Origin: Gnetum montanum
Lineage: Eukaryota; Streptophyta; Gnetopsida; Gnetales; Gnetaceae
Length of the DNA stretch: 64,000 nt
Assembly: GCA_015680685.1 (NCBI GenBank)
Contig: MNCI01018363.1
Coordinates: 136,734-200,733 of the forward strand
Direction: 5' to 3'
Every line of letters begins with the position of its first letter. Within the stretch, counting starts at the first letter, position 1. Below are positions 11,117-22,893 of this stretch, in pieces. The notes beneath the pieces are model-generated. The model made no database searches. It saw only the letters and a program-made list of their open reading frames with translations, and was not told the DNA's origin. A program made the position numbers and the translations under genes.

Positions 11117-11991
11117 TGTGATTAGTGGAGTAATCCCAACACTATACCATACAAGTCATGAGTGCTAGCACACAACTAGATTGTAATCTATAGATGGACA
11201 ATATAATTATGCTAGTAATTGATGTTAAGTTCGAGATCAGTATCTTCACACCTTGAGCTAGTGAATTTCAAGTGTATGGTTTAGCTCTTAGTGAGGCATA
11301 TGATTAATTAATGTTATTTAAGCCCTTAATAATCCTAAATATAAACATGATTAAAGATAAAGGTCTAAGTCTAATTAACTTGGAAAACATAAGTCTAACT
11401 TAGCCTAGTGTGATGGATATTTAGTCCTAGTCTACTGTACATGCGTTGGGCTCATGTAGTTATCACTAGGATTACCAAGTGGTATTATTGCTAAGCAAAT
11501 TAAGCAACACCAATACTGTGTTACCAAATAACTACACTTAGCACTTGAAACTATTTGTATCCATTCTACTTATTAATAACATGTAAACTAGAGTGCTTGA
11601 AAACTAAATGATTAACTAATAAACCAAGAAAATTATTCTAAGTAAACATAGATAAAACTAAGTGAATGCTACAATGATGAAAAGCAATCTCAATCTTTAT
11701 CATTGCTCATGAACTACATCCAAGTACAATTCACTCAAATAAAGACATTGTACAACTGCTCCAACACCACACTATGGGCATTCAAAATATTGCTAAGGAT
11801 ATGAAAACAAATTGCAAGAGCCTAGCTAAGGATGGAATGAAAAGTTATAAATTTTGTGCCCAGGTGCTAGTATTTATAGGTCTGCACACATCTTGAGATG
11901 TCAAATGAATGATGACATAGCATGTATAATGACATTGTATCTACGACATTATTGCTATCATATCGCATCTCAACAAAAATTGACTTTATTA
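11117..11991 (-). repeat. 5' LTR of element B
   Basis: This is about 875 bases. Its primer-site end resembles the A LTR (AATCC..ACACTATACCATAC). Its middle has GGATTACCAAGTG blocks that also mark the LTRs of A, D, H and E. Its U3 end aligns with 1912-2231. It is inserted in or next to a TRIM-like element on the right. Confidence 0.75.
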
Positions 11992-12388
11992 ATGGTAATT
12001 CCAAAATCATAGTTTTCCTATATACATCTACATCCAAGGTAATAGAAAATGATGAAATTATTATTGAAGTAGTGATCAAATAATTTCAAAATAGCAGTGA
12101 TAAAATAATTGTCCAACAACAAAAGACTGATACAAAAACGAGTAGTGACAATATAATCATTGTTACAGAGGATGACTGGAACTTTCTAGAATATAATAAC
12201 ATCAGCAAGAAAAAACATAAAAACCCATAGCAAAAATAATGTGAAGCACCCCCTAGTTATGAAAAATGATTGTTATTAGAAATATTCAAGTTTAACATCC
12301 ACTCTTCCATGCTGAATTCAGATAATGGTGGAAATAATAGTGGAAGCAATAAAGAAACATTAAACGTCAAAAACCTGCTATGATACCA

Positions 12389-12655
12389 TATCAAATTTTA
12401 AAATATAAAATGAAAAAAATAATAGAAATAAACTATACCAAATAGAGAGAGTAGAAACTAAGAATGAAAATGGTATTCCATATCCTAAGCCAAACCAGGG
12501 CCTACAATGAGGCACTTTTACATTAATATCTTAATCTTATTTATAAATAAATTATTTCTATCTTTAATATAGAATATGAGAGAACCTATCAATATTATAT
12601 TTGAGAAATTACTATAGGAAGGTGTCAAAGGATATTTCTAAATACATCTCCAACA
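12389..12655 (-). repeat. Shared LTR of the TRIM tandem
   Basis: This 267-base LTR has a polypurine tract (GTTTGAGGGGAG, minus) on its upstream side and a primer site on its downstream side. It is therefore used as 3' LTR by one unit and 5' LTR by the next. Its terminal TG has decayed to TA at 12389; the remnant copy at 13079 keeps TG. Confidence 0.7.
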
Positions 12656-13078
12656 CTCCCCTCAAACTTTGATGGTGGCAATGCTAAAATCAAAGTTTTC
12701 CCAAATACATTTGCAACCAAAATGATAGAAAATGGTGAAATGATCACTAGAGAAATAATGAAATAATTTCAAAATAGCATTGATGAAATGATCATCCAAT
12801 ACAAATAGACTAATACAAAAATGGTCAAGGATGGAATGATCATTGTTACAAATGAGGATTAGAACATTTTGGAATATCATAACATCAACAAGTAAAAACA
12901 TAAATCCCTATAGACAAAATGTGTAGTCCTTGGTGGTGAAAAATAATGATTTCCATAGCATAAACATTTAGTATCAATATCCACTCTTCCATGCTTAAGG
13001 CAAAGAATCTAAGAATGATGGTAATAATAGTGGAAACAATAAAGAAACATTGAACATTAAAAACCTACTTTGATACCA

Positions 13079-13128
13079 TGTCAAATTGAGAAAGGTCAGA
13101 AAAGATATTTCTAAGTACATCTCCAACA
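13079..13128 (-). repeat. Internally deleted second TRIM LTR
   Basis: Only 50 bases remain: both termini are present (CTCCAACA at 13121-13128 and TGTCAAATT at 13079) and match 12389-12655, while the centre is missing. Confidence 0.6.
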
Positions 13129-14465
13129 TGCATAACATTTGTGTACCATTGGTCTAGCATGAGACCATAACTAGGATTCAAAGTGATGAGACTTTGATGA
13201 AGTATGAGAGTAGAACTTATGGTTTAACACTCATCTTGAACATCTTTGGAATAGTATCTCAATGTCCATCCAACAAGGTTGTTATTATAGTTTGATGAAA
13301 TCATGTTCATGGAAGATTTCATGGAGACTTAATTTCAAGCAACCTTAACATAAATACTACCTGTCTAACCACATTGAAAGTAGAATATTGATTGAAAGAC
13401 CACTAATTTCATCCTAACACTTTGAAATGAGAACAACTCAGAGCCTTTTGAGCTTTTGGTAGGCAAAAATTTGACTAAGAAATGGAACGCATGTTGGGTT
13501 AAAGCCCTGGGAACTCATGCTAAGCTTGCCCTAGAAACTCATGCTAAGCTTGCCCTAGGAACTCACGCTAGGCTTGTCAAGTTGGGCTTGCCCTTAGCGT
13601 GAGCAACTCCAACAACTTTATGATTAAGTCAAAGATGGTCCAATTTGAGGGTGCAAGTCATCTTCATAGGGCCACTATTATCCACTTTAATTTTTAGCAT
13701 TCGAGAATTTAGATTTCAGGCTAGATTGCATAAATTTTCTTGGTCACATTGAGGTCATGCTCAGGTCACATTTAGCTCACGCTGGCAGCATGAGTCCAGT
13801 GTGAGCAACTCTAAGAGCCTTAAAACTGAGTCAAAATGGTCTAACTTTGAAGGTGCAAGTCATCCGCAAAGTCCACTATTATCTACTTCAAGTCCCAACC
13901 TCCAAAATTCTAAACTTCAGGTCCAAAATCACAAATATTTTATTACTCATGCTTAGGTAATGCTGGGGTCATGCTTAGTTCATGCTAGCAATGTGAGTCC
14001 AGCGTGAGCTACCAAAAGTGGCTCAAATCAAGGTACATCCAAGCTCAGTTTTCAACATGCAAATCACTCTCAGGGTCAACCACTATCAGGCAATCATTGT
14101 GCTTAAAGAATAGGATTCAAAGAGCAAAAATTTATGTGAAATGTATCATTTTCATCTTACTCACACCCAGGTCACACTCAAGTCATGCTGAGGTCACACT
14201 GGCAGTGTGAGTACAACATGAGTACCTATCATGCCTAGTAAAAAGCACCTCAAACACACGCTAAGGACATGCCAAGACAAAATAAACTCACACTAGAAGC
14301 TTTTGTGAAATAGAAATTCCTCAAATAGCCACAAAACCATTCACATCAACATCTTGCAATAGTCAATTCATGGATCGAGAAGTTCCAAGTGAGCTGAAGT
14401 CAATTTCTCTTATTGTACACTATCATTTTTATTATAAATTTTCACCATTTGTGGGCTTGTCAAGC
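13129..14465. repeat. Unclassified DNA with two kinds of tandem repeat
   Basis: No gene is supported. At 13511-13576 a 24-base unit (GAACTCATGCTAAGCTTGCC + CTAG) occurs almost three times. From about 13600 to 14230 a unit of roughly 205 bases is repeated three times with a fourth start. Each copy begins GTGAGCAACT or GTGAGCTAC, has AGTCAAA.ATGGTC and GGTGCAAGTCATC, and ends with GGTCACACTGGCAG.GTGAGT-like sequence. Confidence 0.65.
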
Positions 14466-15010
14466 TGTTATGCTCCAGATTGTATCTGCTTCTATGGGCG
14501 TAAGCTAGCTTGTGTAAGCTAATACACGTTGTAAGATATAGTGCATCTGGTCAAGAACGTAGCTAGCCTACGCACATCCAATTCACACACAACTATCCAT
14601 CAAACACCTATCACATGATCCGTTTTCCTCTCATTTCTCAACCATTGATTTCATCCATGAATTCCACAGCCGAGCCTATCCAAACCTTATAAATACCCTA
14701 TCCATTCTCATAAATGGGGTTGGAAATTTTGGAGGTTGATGAATTTGAGATCATTGACTAGCAACTTTGGATGCTTAGACGCACCTGACTCCTAGCATCC
14801 AAGCACTTGTAAGCACATCACTTCGAGGCTTAGCGCTTGACTTGTCATCCACACACATAATTATGCTTTGATTGGTGCACATACTTGTTAATTAATATAA
14901 TAAAATTCATTATTTCCTTCAATTACATTGTTTGCTCTATTTTACACTTCTATATACGTCATCACAATTATGCTTTGTTTACATTTCGTACATCACCAGT
15001 TACAATAACC
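14466..15010 (+). other. Possible solo LTR or promoter remnant
   Basis: The stretch begins TGTTATGCTCC, contains a good TATA box (TATAAATA, 14688-14695) and ends near CACCAGTTACA. It has no coding capacity. This layout suits a solo LTR, but I see no target duplication and no second copy in the window, so the call is weak. Confidence 0.25.
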
Positions 15011-15938
15011 CTAGCACAAGCCATAGCTTATACTTGGGGAAGTCCTTGGTTGATTTGTGCACAGACCATCAAAGGTACTCTACCTTTATTTTATTTTCTA
15101 GCTTGCTCTTGCACGAAGGTAGGGTTGGCTGTGCCTCTCCAGCAATCTTTTGGTGTTTGTTTTTCACTTCCAGCCTCACGTTGACGATTTTGGTTAGCAC
15201 ATTAATCAAGAAAATCTTGTTAACAATCTAAAACTTACAAGGTAGATGAAATGTTTGAAAGGCTAGATCTATTTATAAAAATTAGTTAGCAAGGATAAAT
15301 AATGTGTAGATATTTCCATCTTGGGCCATGAATGACATTTTTACTAAGGCTCATTAACTATGAAAGCACTTTTTCCCTTAGGCTTATAAATCTTTATGAA
15401 CTATTTTTGAAATCTTAACTTTTCTACTACTTTGAAATCTACCCTATACACTACATAAATCATTGATGATAGGGACACTATTCCTAGCCCTCGATCTAGC
15501 TTAGATGAAGGACCTCACATCAAACATCCTCAAAGAACGCCTTTGATTACAAAGTTTTGTGTCTTTGCTAGCTTCATGTGTCCTTTGGGGTCATACAAGC
15601 TAGCTTTGCCAATGGACATTCTTCTCTCTATGGTGTTTTTGAGTAATTATTTTGGAATCAACTTCCACCCATAACACCTACTCATATATCACTAATACCA
15701 AGAAATCTAGTCCATTAACCTTTGGAATGGCATCTATTTAAATCTTGTAACTTTTTCTTGAATCACACCACTATCTAATTATTATTTGACCAATGCTCAT
15801 TTATCCATGCTATGATTCACATCTCTTGCCATGCTACTTACTTGGATTCCTTGCCTAATATTATTTGAAATTTCATATGTAAATTTTGTTAGTCCACATC
15901 CTATTAAATTTTATAATACATTTGTGGAACTAGTATAT
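15011..15938. other. No recognisable feature
   Basis: Short open frames on the plus strand (14885-15231) overlap each other in two frames and carry no conserved motif. The remainder, up to the H LTR, is AT-rich unique-looking DNA in which I see nothing. Confidence 0.4.
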
Positions 15939-16800
15939 TGATGAGTAGTGGGTATTCCCTACACTCAAATATACAAATCATTAGTATGTACATGTGATCT
16001 AGTCAAATTCCATGAACTCTATTTACCTAAGAGGCCTATATTCTTAGATGATGAAAGATGTAGTTTGCTAATCATTATCTTCTCAATCAACACTTGTATT
16101 AATTTTTTGGTGTGGTTAAGTGCGATTAAGGTGTAAGATATTCATCTTTATAAATTTTATTATTTTATGTGTCTGAAAATGATTAAATAAAGGAAGGTTT
16201 AATACTTAAATTAACTAATTAATTAACTAAACTATCTCAAACATGGAGCATCTATTACCACTTTCCATACATATCTTGAACATATATTAACATCATTGGA
16301 TTACCAAGTATCTATTGTTGGGTGTACCAAGTATCTACTGTTGGGATTACCAAGTGCTAATATATAATTCTTGAAGTGGTCATACTCATGTTAATTATGA
16401 CTTATAATATTAAATGTTTAATAACAAGAAAAAAATTTGCATTCAAAGTAAATTGCTAGAAAGTAGAGTTAAACTAATACCAATGCTAGAATTGATGGAA
16501 GAAATCCCAATTTTATTGTTGTTCATGCAACTGTGTCTAGGTACATATTGCAATTGAATAAAATGTCATACAATTAATTTGATACATGCTACAGACACTC
16601 AAAAGGAAAATTTTACTAACTTCTACAAAAAAGTACAATAAGAATCTAGCTAAGGTAACAATAAAATGGTATCATAAATGAAATGGGTATGTGAATTATA
16701 TAGGTAATGAGTACATTAGCATCAATGCACATGCACCAATGCATCCTAAGATATATCGACAGGGCTACATTGACATAATCATCTCATTAACATTCCATCA
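15939..16800 (-). repeat. 3' LTR of element H
   Basis: The plus strand begins TGATGAGTAGTGGGTATTCC and ends ATTCCATCA, matching LTRs of D (reverse) and B. It contains the family hallmark GGATTACCAAGT three times (about 16311-16352). The adjoining TACTACCATGATTAAC is a decayed form of B's polypurine tract. No primer site adjoins the low end, so this is the 3' LTR. Confidence 0.75.
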
Positions 16801-17039
16801 TACTACCATGATTAACTAAAAACTCATCCTTAAGAGAACGAAAATGGGATTGAGTTTATTACAAATTTTCAACAAGTATGGACCTTTATTAATTCATTAA
16901 CTAACTAATTGAATTTGAGTGCCATATTGTATGGATTAAAAAATGGGCCCAAATTACAATGAAATTGAAAATTTTAACAAAATTGGTAGGTGTGTGTTTA
17001 ATGAATGAAAGTGACATGGAGTCTTTACATAGTGCATAG

Positions 17040-19792
17040 AGATGGAGGCTGTTGTGCTGTTGAGAAGTCCTTCATCATGTCCCAGTGCTATTGGAGGTCG
17101 TGGTTGTCCTACTTGTGTTGCTAAAAACTAGAAGCCATCTAGGAGTGCCTTCATCTTCTCCTCTTTGCTTTGTGGTTAATAGATGATCCACACCATTTCA
17201 CCTAGATGAGCTAGTGTTGGAATATCCCATGGACATGATAGTGAATGAAACATTTCCTTCATGTTGATGAACTACATGGTGAATTTTTTACTATCAACAT
17301 AAAATGTTTTGAGAAGGTTCTATAACTTTTGATAATCATTTATTCTTTTGGTCAAGTTTTTAATAATTGATTGTTGATTCATGAATTTCCTTCTGAGAAT
17401 TTCAAGATCCACATTGGCTACTTTCAACTTTTGTTTATCTCTTTATGGAGCTCAAACTCCACCTCATAAATAAGTTTGGAGCTATCCATCCACTTTTCTA
17501 ACTCTATTCTAGGCCTCCACACTATCAGCATTGCCAATTTGGCATAGGAAATGATTACTAGCTCTATATGCTTTATCATCTCTTCGATTTGCAACTTCTT
17601 TAGTATGATCTTTGCTTATTGTAGGCATTGAGGTGATCAAAGATGGGTTGTCATACATCACCTCTTTATTGGATTTTCTAGAGGGTTTCGTTTATGTTTT
17701 CCTTCTTTAGCTTAATTTCCTTCTCATTAATTTCTTTGAGCATCTAGACTTGGTCTTTGTAAAGACTTTTAACTCATTCAAACTTTAGGGTCTCATTCTT
17801 TCAAGCTTTGACCTTGATTATAGTCTTCTAGTGAAGGGCACAAATCTCCTCCATTAAGAGATTTCTCTTTTCAACAACCAACCTCTTGTAATCAAAGTTT
17901 ACCTTAACAATTTGTTTTTAATATTGGCTTATATATTCAACCAATTGGTCCTTTTGTTGATCAGAATGTCATATCATGAGTTAGCACTAGATTCTCCTTA
18001 TGAACTTAAGAGATGTCATAGTTAGTGTTATTTGCCATTACTTTTAATAGTGATGCCTCAAAGATTACCATTTCTTTGGCACTCTTAGCCTTTTAATATT
18101 TTTGTTAAAGTTTTTGAAAATATTCATTCTTGACAAGCTATGGCCTAAGAATGGTAGGATTAGACAAACAAGTTCTCACTTCTACAGTCTCAATGTCCAA
18201 CCATTGATTGCTAGTGGTGGTGTTCTCAAGTTACACTTTTGCAATCAGTAGCTTACCCTTTATCTTTAACAACTATGACTAGGTGGCTAATATAACTTCT
18301 TGGAGATCAAGGATCTCTAGAATCAACAGCATGGCTCCCACTAGTCCTTCCAGCACTTCCTTATGCTAGAAAACACTCATCCTTCTACTCCTTACTCTTG
18401 CTAATTCTTGTACATTTTTCATTGCTGTAATATTAGGAATAGATGTAGCAAGAGCACTTAGAGCTTCTCCAACCCGATCTACAACTACCTCTACTATTAT
18501 CTCTTAGCCCTTATGTAGCATAGCTAGGACCATTGCCCCTTTACTTTCTTATAGCATTATAGAGAAGGTTACAGCATTCTAGAGTTTTCTAGAAATGCTT
18601 AGCTTAGTTTGGATGTAATAACTTCTTGAGAATTAGGATTAGAGTAAATAGATGCTTAGTTGCTCTATGGTGAGAATAATGGTGTAGCCTCACTATCTAG
18701 CAAGCTAATGATTCTTATGACCTCATTTAGATGACTCATGGTTGGATGATACATTAAAGATTTTCCACCATCTTTAGAGGCTTACTAATGTTACAGCTGA
18801 TGCTCTCTAATTTTCCTTAGGCACTTGGTAGCTACCAACATTTCATGTACTATCTCTAGTGCTACAAGTGGTGGTGGTGGTGTTAGTTACTTCTCTTCTT
18901 AAAGCTTGGTAATAGCATTATATTTCATCATCTCTTGTCATGATGTGGTAAGAGCTTGGTAGACCATGTCAATGGAGTAGTAGGCATTCGTCCCATTCTG
19001 CAAATTTTTCTAATTAGGCATGAAAATAGATTTTTCTTTCTACCCTTCTCATTTTGAGCAGGTTGACTAGGACTTTTTTGCTTAGATTTATACATGCCTT
19101 GGTGAAGAAGGAAGTCACCTTGCTTGGCCTCACTATTGGATTAAGATAATAATTCATGTTCTTAAAGTAGGCTCTCTCCATCATTTTTAGGGAATCATAC
19201 TCCTTAAGGTTCACTACATCGCATGGCTTAACCCATTCCTTCTTTTCTTCATGGTATACTTGCATTGATATTTCTACCAAATTTATTCCAAGGCCTTTGC
19301 AAGTATCTCAAATAAGTACGAGATGGTGATGTCTTTGATTTTTATGAGCACATCTCCTTGTCAATTGTTCCAGAAGAGGTAGGTCTCTCCCATGTACCAT
19401 TTCCCACTGGTGGAGACAATGGACCATAGAGGAGACCCTTGCAGTTGTGTTTAGATCTCTTTTGATGATAGCTACAGGAGCAATTTGAAATTCATCTCTT
19501 GAAGAATGGAGCTCTACATTATTCTATTATAGGTCTTTTTCAAACAAGCCTCTATAAGTGTGACCTCAAAGTTAGCTCATGGCCTTGGCACCTCATCTTT
19601 TCTAAACTATCCTATTTCTATTGTGGAAAACTAACAAATAGATTTTATCTTGGGCTCTTCATGTAAGGGCATGGTAGCATGGATTGCTTACTCCTAGGAT
19701 TGTTGTTATTGATGTTGGCACCCTCCTTCTCATGGTTACGTTTCCTAAGGCTGCGATGGTCCTCTTGCCTGTAGTCCTTTCTTGGGTGTCAT
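17040..19792 (-). pseudogene. Extra ORF (ORF2) of element H, unknown function
   Basis: This is homologous in order and length to the extra ORF of B. It starts MTPKKGLQARGPSQ (19792), then GKWYMGETYLFWNN, then an open part (19280-19014) with ERAYFKNMNYYLNPIVRPSK and TSFFTKACINLSKK. A long Lys/Glu-rich stretch (about 18130-17300) and a C-terminal block KEMFHSLSCPWDIPTLAHLG followed by GE..W and LLDGF (17285-17060) complete it. Element E carries ERIYFKIILYHLNPM, TSFFTKAYVALSKK and HEMFSTLSCP..VP..TNLGE. It has many stops. I do not recognise the fold; conservation between diverged elements suggests it was once a real protein of some 900 residues. Confidence 0.65.
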
Positions 19793-20477
19793 CTGCAATC
19801 ACAAACATAACCCAAGATGAGTTCTTAGGAAAAACCATTTGGATTTTCTAAATACCTTTCTAGGTTATATTGAGTTATGTTTATTAGTAAGACATTGAAA
19901 TTTCATCATTAAGTCCTTATTGAGTGATCACAAGCCTAAAGTATTATTATATTACTATTTTATTCATGTTTTAATGGAGGTTGATTATTGATATTATCTC
20001 TTGTGATCATTAATTTAATATTAGTTTAATATTTTATTCATGAAGAGTTAGAAACATTTTCTATAAAACTCTAGTATTTAATGCCCCTATGATGTAAAGC
20101 ATACCTTCGATAGTTTAAGGATTGAGGAATGAGCAAATTCGAGTAAGTGGTTTGTAAATTATAGCTCTTAGAAGGTTCTTTTGCTTTGAAAAATGGCAAA
20201 ACAAATTCTGGCATTTGGAAGAAATGGTGAAAATGAACTAAGTATCACATGTATATATATTATTTTTTCAATGTGTTTATGGGGCTACATCAATGTAGCT
20301 ATTTGTAGATAGATTTTTCACTTGAAAATTCAAAAATTTTAGGCAAGTTTGGGGTTGAAATAAGAGCCAAATAAAAGGAAAAAGCTAGAGAATCATAGCA
20401 ACAACATGAAAGAGAGTATGGTTTACCAAACAAAAGTAATTAGAGCACATGGGATGAGTTGTTAGAGGATAGTATTA
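19793..20477. other. Spacer of element H
   Basis: AT-rich DNA between the solo LTR and the extra ORF, with no supported gene. It has the same look as the B spacer next to its extra ORF (5440-6100), including scattered short matches. Confidence 0.4.
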
Positions 20478-21050
20478 TGACATCCTATCCCCGGATGTCA
20501 AGGCAAATGTCAAATATATGATATATTAGACATTATGCATACAAGGAAAATATATCAGATGTGAAATATATGTGATATCTGACATTATGTATAAAGAAAA
20601 TACTAGGAAAAATTCAGAAAGAGAAACAAAATAATTCTTTATTGATATGAAATAGCATATCCAAATTATGCTTCGAGAGTGACCCTTTGGGTTTTCTTTT
20701 CTTTGGCATTTATCCCTTAGAGGCAATCTAGCACTACCACCATGGTTAGGCCTATAACTCCACTAGAAGGGATGACCAAGCCACTTCCTATCCATCTTCA
20801 CCTGACTCCCATGACTTTCCTATACTAGCTCCACTGCCCCATGCCAACACGACGTCTAACCCTAGGTATAAATGCCTTAGGTCAAACCCCTAAATGTTAC
20901 CTTAAGATACATGTTTGTTATTACAACATGTCCTTTAAGGTCTTAATCAAAACTATCCTTTCATGTCTTCTTATGATGCTAATCATACTTGTTATGAAGA
21001 GACATCATCTTCACTAGCCAACAACATCATTCGGGAATGGGGATGTGACA
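20478..21050. mobile_element. Probable solo LTR inserted in element H
   Basis: The unit begins TGACATCC and ends GGGGATGTGACA, so its ends are imperfect inverted repeats with TG...CA termini. AGTAT occurs just outside on both sides (20471-20475 and 21051-21055), with two extra bases (TA) on the left. Base composition is less AT-rich than its surroundings. A TATAAATG box lies near 20873 on the plus strand. No internal genes are present. Confidence 0.45.
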
Positions 21051-22329
21051 AGTATGATGTAAATATAGGAGAAACTCTATATTTTAAGTTTAGCGAGATG
21101 ATCAAGTATGCAATTAAACTATGGTTAGGGAATTAAGCTTAAGATAAACCAAAAGAGATGCAAGTGGATCCTCCCCAAAGCATGTGTATGCCTAATAAAC
21201 CCTTGGATATCTACATCACAAGGATTCTATGAAAAATGATTGTTTTAATGTTAAATTCCATATCCATAAGAGGAATTCTCTTAGGATTATGCAAACTAAA
21301 AAATAAAACTATTGATTCATCATGGTATATATAGTGAGGGGATAGAAAATGGAGTGAGTCAATGGTAGATAGAGAATGATGGATGGATAATCTACATTAT
21401 GGGGATCCAAGATCCTTGGTGAAATTTATGATTAAGGTGATTTGATACTAGTTTGTTTCAAGTCTAGACCATGTCCATTCCAATTATAGTGATCTTGAAT
21501 CCCCATGGCAACAACAAAGGATAATCATTCAAAGAGAAGAAGAAAGTAGGTAGGGCCTTAGTTAGAGGGGTGACTTCAGGCATGGGTAACATGTCTTTAT
21601 AGCCCTATAAAAAATGCTTGTAGCCCATTATATTTTCTAATGGATGTGCTTTGAATTCTCATTATTATGTTTCTCTAGGGAACCACACCATGCAAAGACA
21701 TGCTTCTTTTTTATGGTTCATAGTAGAAGTGATGATATACCTATGAAGAGCTATGAAACTGCATAAGTTGAGACAAAGATACATCAAATCCCCTTGAGAT
21801 TACACCCTTTTCCATTTCCACTTGATCCTTTCATAGTTCATTGGGTAATAAGTTCACATGTTAATTTAAGTTTTAATGTGAAAGAACCCCCTTGGTTCGA
21901 TGATGTAAACTCTTCATGAAACAAATGAAGTGGATGAATGTCATGAGCTCACTACCTAATACCACTAGAAAACTAACAAACTATTAGTAGAGAACATAAT
22001 CTAAGGACAAATTTAGCCTTTTTGTAATCAATCATAGCTTTGATAGTTGTAGTCAAATTTTTTTTAAAATTTCATGGTAGCAATGAATCAAAAAATGAGA
22101 TTTCAAGTAAGAGTAAATGAACACAATAAGAAGAGAAGAAAATAACAAAGAAAAGGAATATATATAAAATAATGAAGATAATATTAGGAAAATGGAAAAC
22201 ATACAAAGACAATTGTAAAACCAAAAGAAGAAAAATTCTTTATCCTCATTAAAATTATGGTTGATGGATATCTCCCCCACAACTAAGTTGGAATGAGGAG
22301 ATTTAAAAAATGGAGTGTGATTGTTCTTA
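21051..22329. other. Spacer of element H with conserved block
   Basis: No intact gene. On the element's strand this follows the integrase with GTTGTGGGGGAGATATCC (22280-22262, a second polypurine-like tract) and a pyrimidine-rich run (22250-22060). Then comes the block shared with B and D around AGGCATGGGTAACATGTCTTT (about 21578-21600). The neighbourhood 21540-21900 also aligns with D (reverse of about 52250-52730). Confidence 0.55.
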
Positions 22330-22893
22330 ATTAAGGGATTTAGTGTTGTTGGTGGTTACTTTGGATTCCATGAATGATTTAAGTTGTTAGATGTTGAATA
22401 ACATGTACTTTCAAGGGCTTTCTAAATAGTAAATTATCATAGCGTTAGAAGGAAAAGTTAAATGGATAATGTAAGGTCCTTCTCATAATGTTTGGAACTT
22501 AGTTCGTTACAACACATGCATGAGATTCCAATAAATAACCTCATCTCTCTATTTGAAAGTAACTTTTTTGATCCATGAGTCATGACATTGCTTATTATGT
22601 GCCTTGTGAACCTCATTTATCATTAGTGCTACTCTTTGGTTTTCATCTAGCACATTAAGTATCATAAGTTATTCTTTTTATGCTAGGTTAATATCTATGT
22701 CAAGTTCATAAGTAGTTGTAAGCATATAGATTTCAGTTTGAATTGAAAGTTTTAGTAACTCTTCATACATTAACTCATAGGGAGAGTAGCCTATAAGAAG
22801 TTTTCATGTTGAATGATATGCTCAAAGGTCATAGTTGGGTTTGGTGCTCCAATCTTTCCTATATTTACTGATGGTTTGCATTAGCATTCTTAT
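22330..22893 (-). pseudogene. Element H integrase, C-terminal half
   Basis: This continues the integrase core that starts at 40321 on the far side of element G. Directly after the insertion point it reads IRMLMQTISKYRKDW, then AYHST, then IGYSPYELMYEELLKLSIQT, typical of the region after the catalytic Glu in Ty3/gypsy integrases (SPYxLVYG). Further on EGPYIIHLTFPSNA resembles the GPY/F module of the C-terminal domain. Some stops and frame changes occur. It ends near 22330. Confidence 0.75.
22889..22893. repeat. Target-site duplication CTTAT, left
   Basis: CTTAT directly precedes the G LTR and recurs at 40316-40320 directly after the other LTR. This marks the staggered-cut integration of G into H. 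Confidence 0.9.

Larger units (their letters stand above)
1912..11991 (-). mobile_element. Element B: large non-autonomous Ty3/gypsy-type element
   Basis: On the minus strand the order is 5' LTR (11991-11117), decayed tRNA-Asp primer site (11114-11098), gag (10971 to about 8965), aspartic protease (about 8400-8240), a long AT-rich spacer, an extra ORF (5227-2446), polypurine tract (2240-2232) and 3' LTR (2231 to 1912, then cut by element A). No reverse transcriptase, RNase H or integrase could be found in any frame. The two LTRs align over their U3 part (1912-2231 with about 11670-11991). It matches elements D and H in gag and/or the extra ORF. It is best described as a LARD-like partner that depended on enzymes from a related full element. 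Confidence 0.75.
11992..13128 (-). mobile_element. Tandem miniature copia-like (TRIM) retroelement
   Basis: On the minus strand the order is LTR remnant (13128-13079), primer site (13078-13064), non-coding interior (about 420 bases), polypurine tract (12667-12656), full LTR (12655-12389), primer site (12388-12374) and a second interior copy (to 11992, where B begins). The two interiors are clearly homologous, sharing for example ATCCACTCTTCCATGCT and AACAATAAAGAAACATT. No protein is encoded. The LTR opens TGTTGGAGATG and the primer site TGGTATCATAGCAGG resembles the initiator-tRNA-Met site of Ty1/copia elements. Confidence 0.7.

Noticed and set aside
14885-15231. Two overlapping plus-strand frames of 99 codons
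   Set aside because: Hydrophobic low-complexity translation in two frames at once, no homologous block elsewhere, no gene context.
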